A DNA stretch of 46,343 nucleotides from Paludibacter sp. UBA5753. GTDB lineage: Bacteria > Bacteroidota > Bacteroidia > Bacteroidales > Paludibacteraceae. The notes under the pieces are model-generated. The model saw only the letters and a list, made by a program, of their open reading frames with translations. It searched no databases and had not been told where the DNA came from. The DNA lies in the NCBI GenBank assembly GCA_002427615.1, contig DIFH01000146.1, forward strand, positions 30,603-76,945, given 5' to 3'. This document shows, piece after piece, positions 26,465-34,574 of the stretch. The position numbers were made by a program, and so were the translations under genes. Positions within the stretch are counted from its first letter, which is position 1. Each line of letters starts with the position of its first letter.

Positions 26465-26757
26465 ATGAAGGCTTTTTATAGTTTTATATTGCTCGCTTCG
26501 ATTACATTGAATTTTACAATTCATGCGCAGACCTTGATTAGTATTTCTTTCTAAAGTACTGATAATTATGTAATACCTGAAAGAAAACCCGGTGTTTGAT
26601 ATAAAAACGTCAAGGTCAAGGCAGGATGAGTAGTTTTTGCTGCGAATGTAACGCAGAGATGGACATTTTTTTTTGCAAACACTATGTTATAGGATCAATC
26701 TATTGCAACGACAATAACGGTGAATCTATTAAAAAAATATTGATTAAATAAATGATT
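26465..26757 (+). pseudogene. Remnant of a secreted-protein gene behind the block B promoter
   Basis: An ATG at 26465 opens a frame for a good signal peptide (MKAFYSFILLASITLNF, then TIHAQ) that stops after 29 codons at 26554. Downstream, short segments in different frames still look coding, for example VVFAANVTQRWTFFF and GSIYCNDNNGESIKKILIK, the latter ending in TAA at 26755-26757, but stops interrupt every frame. The best reading is the degraded first gene of block B, lost by deletion and frameshift. The original family is not recognisable. A 29-residue exported peptide is possible but less likely. Confidence 0.5.
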
Positions 26758-26765
26758 ACCTTACA

Positions 26766-28313
26766 ATGAAATCAAGAATATTGAACGTTACTATCTTTCT
26801 GTTTTTGAGTTTAGTCGCTTTTTCGCAAAATCTCAAACTTGGCGAACTTTTCAACGAAGGTGTCGTACTACAACGCAATGCCAAAGTGGAACTTTGGGGA
26901 ACTGCAGCTCCTTCGCAACAAGTCTCAGTAGAAATTCAGGGGAAAAAACACAAAACGTTGAGCAACGAAAATGGAAAATGGGCGCTGAACTTATCGCCCA
27001 TGAAAGCCGGTGGACCTTACAGTTTGACGGTTGCTTCAAATAGCGAAACTGTGAAACTCAACGAAGTGTACGTAGGTGAAGTGTGGATTGCCGGTGGACA
27101 ATCCAATATGGCTTTTCAGCTCGAAAAATCGGATGGTGGAAAACAAGAAATTGTTTCAGCCACAAATAAAAACATTCGGTTTGTGCTTGTTCCGGCAGTG
27201 GTATACGAAGGCGACCGTACACGTGGCGACATGAACTGGCGTACCGCAACTACCGAAAACGTAGGACCAATGTCGGGTGTGGCTTACTTTTTTGCCAAAC
27301 AATTACAAAAAGAACTAAACGTTCCCATTGGTATCATTTGTTGCTACAAAGGCGGAACGGCTGCAGAAGTTTGGATGAGCCGTGAAACATTACTTCAACA
27401 TCCCGATCATGCTCCGATAGTAACTTCATACGAAAATTACCTGAGCGGGATGGGAAAAGAAAAATACGAACAATTGTATTCGGAATATGAAAAAGGGCTA
27501 AAAATTTATTTTGATTCGGTAAGAGCCGGTCACAAAGCCGTTCGACCGGTTGAACCGATGGGTGAAAAACATTACAAACGTCCTTACGGATTGTACAACA
27601 CCATGTTGAAACGAATTATTCCATACACAGCCAAAGGTGTTATTTGGTATCAGGGCGAGGCAAACGCACCCCGCGCCGAACAATACCAAACGCTCTTTCC
27701 AGCATTAATCAGCGAATGGCGGGCTGACTTTCAAAACCCGAAAATGCCATTTTTATTTGTACAATTATCTAATTATGATCATCCTGCATACGGCACACGT
27801 CCTATGTGGGCTGAACTTCGCGAAGCACAACTGCTAACATGGCAAAACGTAAAAAACACAGGCATGGCCGTCACACTCGATGTTGGAAATAAAAACGACA
27901 TTCATCCAACCGACAAAAAACCGGTTGGCGAACGGTTAGCAGCTATTGCGCTGAATCAAACTTACGGATACAAATTTCCTTTTTCGGGTCCACTTTACAA
28001 ATCGCTCAAGTTGGTTGACAATAAAGCTATTCTGAACTTCGACTATATTTACGGCGGATTAGTTGCAGATGGCGAAATAAAAGGATTCAGTATTTGCGGA
28101 GCGGACAAAAAATTTGTTCCGGCAAAGGCGGAAATTGTTGGAAACAAAATCTTGGTTTCATCCGAAGCTGTAAATCAACCGGTTGCTGTTCGCTATGGTT
28201 GGAGTAACTGGACAGAGGGTAGCCTGAGAAACAAAGAAGGCTTTCCGGCAACGCCTTTCAGAACCGACAATATCGAACTGTTATCGCATGGAGTAAAAAC
28301 AACAAATTATTAA
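26766..28313 (+). CDS. Sialate O-acetylesterase-like (SASA domain) carbohydrate acetylesterase
   Basis: This 515-residue SGNH-type esterase has a signal peptide ending at AFSQ, a short beta domain (about 20-100), then the SASA core. The nucleophile is Ser113 in GGQSNMAFQLE and the Asp-His pair is Asp378/His380 in NDIHPTDKKPVGERLA. IWYQGEANAPRAEQY is also typical. Members remove O-acetyl groups from sialic acids or, in many PULs, from plant or algal glycans. No sialic-acid gene is nearby, so an acetylated uronate polymer is the better guess. It is the first intact gene of block B and, with the two BD-FAE-like proteins, makes three esterases in the locus. Confidence 0.88.
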   Translation: MKSRILNVTIFLFLSLVAFSQNLKLGELFNEGVVLQRNAKVELWGTAAPSQQVSVEIQGKKHKTLSNENGKWALNLSPMKAGGPYSLTVASNSETVKLNEVYVGEVWIAGGQSNMAFQLEKSDGGKQEIVSATNKNIRFVLVPAVVYEGDRTRGDMNWRTATTENVGPMSGVAYFFAKQLQKELNVPIGIICCYKGGTAAEVWMSRETLLQHPDHAPIVTSYENYLSGMGKEKYEQLYSEYEKGLKIYFDSVRAGHKAVRPVEPMGEKHYKRPYGLYNTMLKRIIPYTAKGVIWYQGEANAPRAEQYQTLFPALISEWRADFQNPKMPFLFVQLSNYDHPAYGTRPMWAELREAQLLTWQNVKNTGMAVTLDVGNKNDIHPTDKKPVGERLAAIALNQTYGYKFPFSGPLYKSLKLVDNKAILNFDYIYGGLVADGEIKGFSICGADKKFVPAKAEIVGNKILVSSEAVNQPVAVRYGWSNWTEGSLRNKEGFPATPFRTDNIELLSHGVKTTNY

Positions 28314-28334
28314 TTCAATCACTTGCATTCAACA

Positions 28335-29171
28335 ATGATTATCAAAAAAAGAATAACAATTTGGATATTGCTACTTTTACTCAGTAGCTTAATAGCCACA
28401 AAAGCAGTAAATCCTGGAATTGATATAACTTACATTGGAAACGAGGGATATCTTCTTAAAACATCGCAACATAAAATACTAATCGATGCGTTGTTTTCTG
28501 AAAGTTATGGGGCTTTCGATATTCCAAAGAAAGATACGCTGAATGCTATTATGGAAGGATTATCGCCTTTTGATAATGTCAACTTATATTTTCTGACTCA
28601 TTATCACAAGGATCATTGCAATCCTGCTCTGATTTTTAAATACTTAAAAAAGAATCGAGATATTCGTTTAGTAACTAACAAGCCTGCTCTTGTTTTTATC
28701 GATGGAGATCAATTTGGCTTTATAAGTTGCAAAAAACAGTTTATTGAGTTAACTCCTGAGTTAAATGGCAGTTTATCAACAACTCTGGATGGCGTAGACA
28801 TTATATCACATTCGATAAAACACTTACCATTTATAAAAAATGGTATCGACTTGGAGGAATATATGTTTAATTCAGCATTTACAATTATAACCGATGGAAT
28901 AAAAATTTTTCACTCTGGCGATGCTGATTTCAATAATTTTAAATCCTATTTTGAGAATGACAAGACTTACATTCCCAATGTTGATGTAGCATTTCTTTAT
29001 TACGACATACTAAATTCATCCGAAAATCTACAATATGTTCTTAATAAACTAAATCCTAAGAAAATAATATTAATGCATGTTCCATTAAAAAAACATGAGG
29101 AATGGAAATTAAAAACAGATCAATTAAAAACTTTATATTCCGAAATATATTTTCTTCAATCGAAAAATTAA
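28335..29171 (+). CDS. Exported metallo-beta-lactamase-fold hydrolase
   Basis: This 278-residue protein starts with a hydrophobic signal (MIIKKRITIWILLLLLSSL) and has the metal-binding motif LTHYHKDHCNP of the metallo-beta-lactamase fold, with later ligands visible in HSIKHLP and FHSGDADFNNF. LMHVPLKKHEEW near the end supplies the final histidine. The ATG at 28335 is preferred over a TTG at 28323. The family covers lactonases, phosphodiesterases and many others, and UlaG-type lactonases share this general layout. In a uronate PUL a lactonase or ester hydrolase would make sense but is unproven. Its stop lies 8 bp before the next start. Confidence 0.78.
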   Translation: MIIKKRITIWILLLLLSSLIATKAVNPGIDITYIGNEGYLLKTSQHKILIDALFSESYGAFDIPKKDTLNAIMEGLSPFDNVNLYFLTHYHKDHCNPALIFKYLKKNRDIRLVTNKPALVFIDGDQFGFISCKKQFIELTPELNGSLSTTLDGVDIISHSIKHLPFIKNGIDLEEYMFNSAFTIITDGIKIFHSGDADFNNFKSYFENDKTYIPNVDVAFLYYDILNSSENLQYVLNKLNPKKIILMHVPLKKHEEWKLKTDQLKTLYSEIYFLQSKN

Positions 29172-29179
29172 ATTTAGAA

Positions 29180-30358
29180 ATGAACGCTCATAAATACGTT
29201 TTATTAATTCTCGGCATTATTTTCATTAACAATATTTCTTATGCTCAACCCCGAATTTGGAACATGCAAAGCATTGACAATGCCAAATCGCTCAATTCGG
29301 AAGCTGCAAAATATGTAATCCGGGAAGCTGATAAATACTTGACCACTAAATTGGTAACTGTAATGGATAAGCCCATGACACCGCCAAGCGGCGATAAACA
29401 CGATTATATGAGTATGGGGCGTTATTGGTGGCCCGATCCTAAAAAAGTGGATGGACTTCCGTATATTCGTAAAGATGGCGTTGTAAATCGTGAGATTGAC
29501 AAATTAGACCGAATGCCTTTGAGCAAAATGGAGCGAAGTGTCTACCTGCTCTCGTTAGCATATTACCTTACAAATGACGAAAATTATGCAGCAAAAGCGG
29601 TCGAAAATTTAAGAATATGGTTCATCAATAAGGAAACTAAAATGAATCCGAATATGAATTTCGGACAAACAATTCCCGGACGAAAGGAAGGGAAAGGACG
29701 TGGTGAAGGCGTGTTGGATACTTACTCGTTTGTGGAAATGCTCGATGGCGTTGAGCTACTGAAAACATCGAAAAGTTTTAAAAAGAAAGATCGTGAAGAG
29801 TTAAATAACTGGTTTACAACGTATCTTGATTGGATGCTGACTTCTGAAATAGGAAATGAAGAAAGATCGGCAAAAAACAATCACGGTACCGCTTATGATG
29901 TGCAGGTGGCTCGGTATGCTTTGTTTGTTGGAAAAGAGGATCTGACCAGAAATATAATTGACCAGTTTCCGGCAAAACGACTGTTTAAACAAATCGAACC
30001 GGACGGCTCACAACCTTTGGAATTGGCAAGAACCACGGCTTTCGGATATTCGGTTTATAATATCACGCATTTTCTGGATATGTGTGCAATTGCTAACACA
30101 CTAAATATAAACTTATTGGATAGTAAATCGGAGGACGGAAGATGCATTGTGAAGGCGATAGATTTTCTGCTACCTTTTATTGGCAAACAAGTAACAGATT
30201 TCCCTTTCAAACAGATTAAAGATTGGGATAGTGTTCAACAAAAACTCCGCTGGCAGTTATACAGGGTGGATAAAATGCTTGCAAAACCTTTGTATGAAAA
30301 TTATTATTACAGCGTAATCAACAAATCAGTCAAAGATATTGAATGTTTAATTTACTAA
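29180..30358 (+). CDS. PL38/PL5-like alginate-lyase-fold enzyme, copy 2
   Basis: This 392-residue secreted lyase has its signal peptide (MNAHKYVLLILGIIF...SYAQ) starting at the ATG at 29180; an upstream ATG at 29102 lies within the previous gene and would bury the signal. The core shows PSGDKHDYMSMGRYWWPDP, YIRKDGVVN, NNHGTAYDVQVARYALF with Asn233-Asn234-His235, and DGSQPLELARTTAFGYSVYN with the candidate catalytic Arg and Tyr. It is a close paralogue of the next gene and a more distant relative of the enzyme at 18340. PL38 enzymes are known to act on alginate or glucuronan. No T9SS domain is present, so a periplasmic location is likely. Confidence 0.85.
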   Translation: MNAHKYVLLILGIIFINNISYAQPRIWNMQSIDNAKSLNSEAAKYVIREADKYLTTKLVTVMDKPMTPPSGDKHDYMSMGRYWWPDPKKVDGLPYIRKDGVVNREIDKLDRMPLSKMERSVYLLSLAYYLTNDENYAAKAVENLRIWFINKETKMNPNMNFGQTIPGRKEGKGRGEGVLDTYSFVEMLDGVELLKTSKSFKKKDREELNNWFTTYLDWMLTSEIGNEERSAKNNHGTAYDVQVARYALFVGKEDLTRNIIDQFPAKRLFKQIEPDGSQPLELARTTAFGYSVYNITHFLDMCAIANTLNINLLDSKSEDGRCIVKAIDFLLPFIGKQVTDFPFKQIKDWDSVQQKLRWQLYRVDKMLAKPLYENYYYSVINKSVKDIECLIY

Positions 30359-30380
30359 CTTATTATTTATCAATATAATA

Positions 30381-31550
30381 ATGAAAAAACATATATTGAG
30401 TATTTTATTTCTTTTTCTTTCAGCCTTTATGTTGCAGGCTCAACTTAGAGTGTGGAATCCTCAGCAATTGAACAAAGCTAAAGTAACACCTTCTAAAGTA
30501 ACTGAAAACATTATCAAAGAAGCTGATAAGAACCTGACTCAGACCATTGCTTCGGTTGTTGACAAAGAAAAACCGGCGCCAAGTGGCGATAAACACGATT
30601 ATTTCAGTTGCGCTCCTTATTGGTGGCCCGATCCTGAAAATCCAAATGGACCCTATATTCGAAGAGATGGCGAGCGGAATCTGGATGTATTGACCTCTGA
30701 TAAAGTTAATTTGGCTACAATGACCAAGGGAATTGTGAATTTGTCGTTGGCATATTACTTTACTACGGACGAAAAGTATGCTGCAAAAGCAGTTGAAAAT
30801 CTGCGGATTTGGTTTTTAAATCCCGCTACCCGCATGAATCCGAATCTGAACTACGGACAAACCATATCCGGCCATTTTAACGGAAAAGGTCGTGGCGCCG
30901 GAATGATTGAAACCTATACCTTTGTTGAAATGCTTGAAGGGGTAGAATTATTGAAAAAATCTCCTGCTTTTACTGTGAAGGATCAGGAAGCGCTGAACAA
31001 ATGGTTCAGTGAATATTTGAATTGGATGCTCACTTCAGAAATTGGTAACCATGAATATAACACGAAAAACAACCATGGAACAGCTTTCGAAGTTCAGGCA
31101 ACTCGTATCGCCCTTTTTCTGGGGAAAGAAGATATTGCCCGTAAGTTTATTACTGAATTTCCATCGCGTCGAATATTTACACAGATAGAACCCGACGGTT
31201 CACAACCATTTGAATTGGTCAGAACGAAGGCATTGCATTATTCAATATTTAACCTGACTCATGTGTTGGATATGTGTTGTATTGCCAAAACCTTGAATAT
31301 TGATTTATACAAAGAAAAATCGAAAGATGGAAGATGCATTACCAAAGCTTTTGAATTTCTCGCTCAATATGCGGGTAAACCTCAAAGTCAGTTTCCGTAT
31401 CAGCAAATTGCTGAATGGGACGAAGAACAACAAAAACTGTTAGTGCAATTGTATCGAGCTGATTTATTTGAAATAAAACCGATATTTGAACAATACTACA
31501 AACAAATTTTAACAAATCATCAAATTGACAAATATATTTTTCTTTTCTAA
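30381..31550 (+). CDS. PL38/PL5-like alginate-lyase-fold enzyme, copy 3
   Basis: This 389-residue tandem paralogue of the preceding gene has a signal peptide ending at LQAQ and shares its blocks: PSGDKHDYFSCAPYWWPDP, GPYIRRDGERN, KNNHGTAFEVQATRIALFLG with Asn230-Asn231-His232, and DGSQPFELVRTKALHYSIFN. The spacing between genes is 22 bp. The presence of two similar enzymes side by side suggests subfunctionalisation, for example endo versus exo action or different block preference. No T9SS domain is visible. Confidence 0.86.
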   Translation: MKKHILSILFLFLSAFMLQAQLRVWNPQQLNKAKVTPSKVTENIIKEADKNLTQTIASVVDKEKPAPSGDKHDYFSCAPYWWPDPENPNGPYIRRDGERNLDVLTSDKVNLATMTKGIVNLSLAYYFTTDEKYAAKAVENLRIWFLNPATRMNPNLNYGQTISGHFNGKGRGAGMIETYTFVEMLEGVELLKKSPAFTVKDQEALNKWFSEYLNWMLTSEIGNHEYNTKNNHGTAFEVQATRIALFLGKEDIARKFITEFPSRRIFTQIEPDGSQPFELVRTKALHYSIFNLTHVLDMCCIAKTLNIDLYKEKSKDGRCITKAFEFLAQYAGKPQSQFPYQQIAEWDEEQQKLLVQLYRADLFEIKPIFEQYYKQILTNHQIDKYIFLF

Positions 31551-31588
31551 TTAAATAAACAATGTTTCACTTTTAAAAAAAAATCATC

Positions 31589-32671
31589 ATGAAAAAATTA
31601 TTTCTACTCGTTATTGCAGCAAGTTTCGTATTTTTTACGAATGCTCAGGTTTTATTAAACGAAACCTTTAATTACAATTCAACAATATTAGCAAATGTTG
31701 CTGGAGATCCAAACACAAGCGCCACCAATAACACTGTTGGTGTATGGTACGAAACCGGTAAGGCTTCTGACTCAAATTCTTCGTCAATATTGATTGACTC
31801 GGAACCTCTTTATTACACTGGGTACATAAACTCAGGCATTGGGAAAAGCGCCAAAATTGAAAACGGAGGATCAGGAGCAAATACCCGTGTTGATGTAGTT
31901 CGTTTTGTAAGCATGGCAGATAAAATTACGACAGGAGTACTTTACTATGCATTCCTAATGAATGTTGGAGATGCAAAATCGTGGTCTACATCTGCCGGGG
32001 CTGAAGAAAATGGTTGGAGAGATATTTTCACCATTGCCGAAGGAGGATCAGATGTGTTGGGAAATTCATTTCGTGGAAGGTTATTTATTCAACAAGACCC
32101 TACCGAAACTGGAAAAATTAATTATACAATAGTAAAAAACACATCAATTTCTACGACTACAACCCCAACAAACCAAGGATTTATTTCTGCTGGTCAAACT
32201 TATTTGGTTGTTATCCGTCAAACATTTACTGGTGGTACTGATTGTAAAGTTGAAGTTATAATGAATCCAGAAATTACAGTAACAGAGCCAAGTACAGGTT
32301 GGATAAATGGAAATCCTAACGATGTTAATACATTTGGTGGAACCTATGGAATTGGCCTTCGTCGCAGAAACTTAGCTAATTCAGCAAATATATTAATTAG
32401 TGGAATAAGAGTTGCAAGAACTTACGCAGATGCTGTTGGTGTGGGTACAGGAGTCAGTACTATTTACTCTGAGAATGTAATTAGAGTTTCCGGCAAAACC
32501 ATTATTTCCGAAAATGCAGGTAACATTCATGTTTACAATCTGGCTGGATCTAAAGTACTTAGCGCTGCCACCGAAGGACGTTTGGAAACTACTTTGGCCA
32601 AAGGATTGTATCTTGTTAAGTTTGTCGACAATTCAGGAAATTCAACTTCAACAAAAATAAATATAAACTAA
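31589..32671 (+). CDS. T9SS-exported beta-rich protein of unknown function
   Basis: This 360-residue protein is not recognised. It has a signal peptide ending at TNAQ and then a beta-rich region of about 260 residues (VLLNETFNYNSTILANVAGD, DVVRFVSMADKITTGVLYYAF, FRGRLFIQQDP, GGTYGIGLRRRN) that reads like a LamG or concanavalin-type jelly roll. A T9SS sorting domain covers about 290-360 (NIHVYNLAGSKVL, LAKGLYLVKFVDNSGNS). Such proteins can be lectin-like binders or cryptic lyases. It lies between the tandem PL38-like genes and the T9SS-bearing PL6, which suggests a surface partner for the latter. A hairpin follows the gene. Confidence 0.6.
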   Translation: MKKLFLLVIAASFVFFTNAQVLLNETFNYNSTILANVAGDPNTSATNNTVGVWYETGKASDSNSSSILIDSEPLYYTGYINSGIGKSAKIENGGSGANTRVDVVRFVSMADKITTGVLYYAFLMNVGDAKSWSTSAGAEENGWRDIFTIAEGGSDVLGNSFRGRLFIQQDPTETGKINYTIVKNTSISTTTTPTNQGFISAGQTYLVVIRQTFTGGTDCKVEVIMNPEITVTEPSTGWINGNPNDVNTFGGTYGIGLRRRNLANSANILISGIRVARTYADAVGVGTGVSTIYSENVIRVSGKTIISENAGNIHVYNLAGSKVLSAATEGRLETTLAKGLYLVKFVDNSGNSTSTKININ

Positions 32672-32702
32672 TTAATTTCAATTAGTTATAAATTCTTTAA
32701 TC

Positions 32703-32733
32703 GAAGTGTAGATGCTACAAACATCTACACTTC
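32703..32733 (+). other. Perfect 12-bp hairpin upstream of the third PL6 gene
   Basis: GAAGTGTAGATG (32703-32714) pairs perfectly with CATCTACACTTC (32722-32733) across the loop CTACAAA. There is no T-run after it, and the PL6 start codon lies 11 bp downstream at 32745. It may be a read-through-prone terminator, a stability element for the upstream mRNA, or a structure affecting translation of the PL6 gene. Confidence 0.65.
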
Positions 32734-32744
32734 CAGTAACTCTC

Positions 32745-34463
32745 ATGCAAAAAATATTTATATATATCCTGTTTTTTATTGTTTCAACGACAGTTTTTGC
32801 TCGTAGAACAACAGTTTCAACCGCCACATCCATAAAGAATGGAAGTTGGACGGCGGGAGATACGATTGTGATGCAAAATGGCAACTGGACCAATCAAGCT
32901 ATAAGCCTTACAGCCAATGGAAATGCTTCAAATCCAATTGTTTTACAAGCTGAAACTGAAGGTTCCGTGATTTTGAACGGAACTTCGCGTTTATCAATCG
33001 GTGGAAGTTACATTGTCGTTTCAGGATTATATTTTTTGAATGGCACATTAAGTACAGGCAATGCGGTAGTTGAGTTCAGAAACGGTGTAAATGCAAATAA
33101 TTGCACCTTAAAAAATACAGCCATTGTGAATTACAACCCTGCCGATAATACCGTCGACAGCAAATGGGTTTCGTTGTATGGACTGAATAATACGGTCGAT
33201 CATTGCTCGTTCGAGAATAAAAATAACTCAGGAACACTACTCGTTGTTTGGTTGCAAAGCGGAGTTACTGTAAATCACGTTATTTCGAATAATTATTTTG
33301 GCTATCGCAATGCAAATTTCGATACAAATGGCAATGAACTCAATGGTCAGGAAATTATTCGCATTGGCGACAGCTCAACATCCATGACCACCGCCAATGT
33401 AACCGTTTCGGGAAATTTTTTTGAAAAATGTAATGGTGAAATTGAAGTAATCTCCAATAAATCGTGTGGAAATTTGTATACAAACAATCTTTTTCTGGAG
33501 TGCAAAGGAATGCTCACGTTGAGACATGGAAACGGCTGCACGGTTGATAGTAATTATTTCTTTGGCAACGGCGTTTCCGAATCGGGCGGTGTTCGGATAA
33601 TTGGCGAAAATCATAAAGTATATAATAACTATTTTGAAAATCTGCGCGGAACTAATTATAGAGCAGTGCTTTGTATGGTTCGCGGAAAAGAAAATTCTGC
33701 CTTGAGCGAATATTATCAGGTAAAAAACGCATTGGTGGCGTTTAATACCATGGTCAATTGCTCGCAATCATTTTGTATCAATTACAACAGCAGCAGTTCA
33801 CTGACTTTGCCCCCAATCAATTCGGTCATTGCACACAATCACGTCTACAATTCAAGTACATCGAACTATAATGTAATCATTGATCAGAATTACGTTTCGG
33901 CCATGAGTGTAACCTGGAAAAACAATTTGATGAACCAGGGGAAATACAGCAATTTTGCCTATACTTCCACACAAGTTATCACCGGCAAAGACGCAAAAAT
34001 GACTTTGGCAGGTACGCCAATTAATATGTACGAACCGGGTACTGCCTCAGCCTTACTGAATTATACCACCGATGAATACCCCGAAGTAACTTCCGACATC
34101 AGAGGACGCGAACGCCCAACAACTGCCAAAGTCCCCGGCGCCAGTCAAATTTCGGGAACAATTTCAGAAATAATGCCAGCAAAAACAACGGTGGGTGCGG
34201 GATTTTTCAATAATCCAACAGCGGAATTTGAAGCTGTAAATGAATTAAAATTGATGAACTATAAACTCATTAACAGAGAGCTAATTATTGAAACAAGCAG
34301 ACCCGGGAATATTCATCTTTATGATTTATCGGGTATAATAATTTCTGAATCGAAAATTACTGTTGGTAATACCTATACAAAACAATTGCAGAAAGGCATT
34401 TATGTACTGAGATTTATGGCAGATGAAGGCAGCTGGTTCAGTCATAAACTTATTGTTCTGTAA
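32745..34463 (+). CDS. PL6 lyase with T9SS sorting domain, copy 3
   Basis: This 572-residue PL6 enzyme has one beta-helix domain. The signal peptide (MQKIFIYILFFIVS...VFAR) begins at the ATG at 32745; an earlier ATG at 32712 is inside the hairpin. Catalytic residues are Lys239 (SNKSCGN) and Arg260 (LRHGNGC), 21 residues apart as in chondroitinase B. The block NGQEIIRIGDSST replaces NGGETIRIGTS of the other copies. The second beta-helix domain is missing, and a T9SS sorting domain takes its place at about 500-572 (NIHLYDLSGIIISES, QKGIYVLRFMAD). It is therefore the surface or extracellular member of the PL6 set, probably making the first cuts. It ends block B. Confidence 0.9.
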   Translation: MQKIFIYILFFIVSTTVFARRTTVSTATSIKNGSWTAGDTIVMQNGNWTNQAISLTANGNASNPIVLQAETEGSVILNGTSRLSIGGSYIVVSGLYFLNGTLSTGNAVVEFRNGVNANNCTLKNTAIVNYNPADNTVDSKWVSLYGLNNTVDHCSFENKNNSGTLLVVWLQSGVTVNHVISNNYFGYRNANFDTNGNELNGQEIIRIGDSSTSMTTANVTVSGNFFEKCNGEIEVISNKSCGNLYTNNLFLECKGMLTLRHGNGCTVDSNYFFGNGVSESGGVRIIGENHKVYNNYFENLRGTNYRAVLCMVRGKENSALSEYYQVKNALVAFNTMVNCSQSFCINYNSSSSLTLPPINSVIAHNHVYNSSTSNYNVIIDQNYVSAMSVTWKNNLMNQGKYSNFAYTSTQVITGKDAKMTLAGTPINMYEPGTASALLNYTTDEYPEVTSDIRGRERPTTAKVPGASQISGTISEIMPAKTTVGAGFFNNPTAEFEAVNELKLMNYKLINRELIIETSRPGNIHLYDLSGIIISESKITVGNTYTKQLQKGIYVLRFMADEGSWFSHKLIVL

Positions 34464-34494
34464 TCATATTATTATGAAAAAAATCTTTGAATAT

Positions 34495-34548
34495 TTTGGT
34501 TGACCAATTTATAATTGTATATTTGTAGGATAAAAATTGATAGACCAA
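34495..34548 (+). promoter_or_regulatory. Block C promoter with operators over -33 and downstream of -7
   Basis: TTTG at 34495-34498, a 19-bp spacer and TATATTTG at 34518-34525 form an exact Bacteroidota promoter. The operator TTGGTTGACCAA (34496-34507) covers the -33 element, and a degenerate copy, TTGATAGACCAA (34537-34548), lies just past the expected start site. The geometry differs from SusC, where the operator covers the -7, but again fits repression. The leader to the PL17 start is about 40 nt. Confidence 0.75.
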
Positions 34549-34574
34549 TAAATAAAATTTAATATCGTATTAAA

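Larger units (their letters stand above)
26290..26764 (+). other. Intergenic region: operators, promoter and gene remnant
   Basis: This 475-bp stretch has no intact gene. It holds a near-perfect operator (26310-26321), a promoter/operator pair (26389-26421) almost identical to that of SusC, an orphan signal-peptide reading frame (26465-26554) and about 200 bp of apparently decayed coding sequence before the acetylesterase gene. Confidence 0.65.

Noticed and set aside
26766..28313. True sialic-acid catabolism by the SASA-domain protein
   Set aside because: No sialidase, NanA or NanT-like gene is present; the domain is common in esterases for other acetylated glycans.
29102..29179. Upstream start of the second PL38-like gene overlapping the metallo-beta-lactamase-fold gene
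   Set aside because: It adds 26 polar residues before a proper signal peptide; the ATG at 29180 is the natural start.
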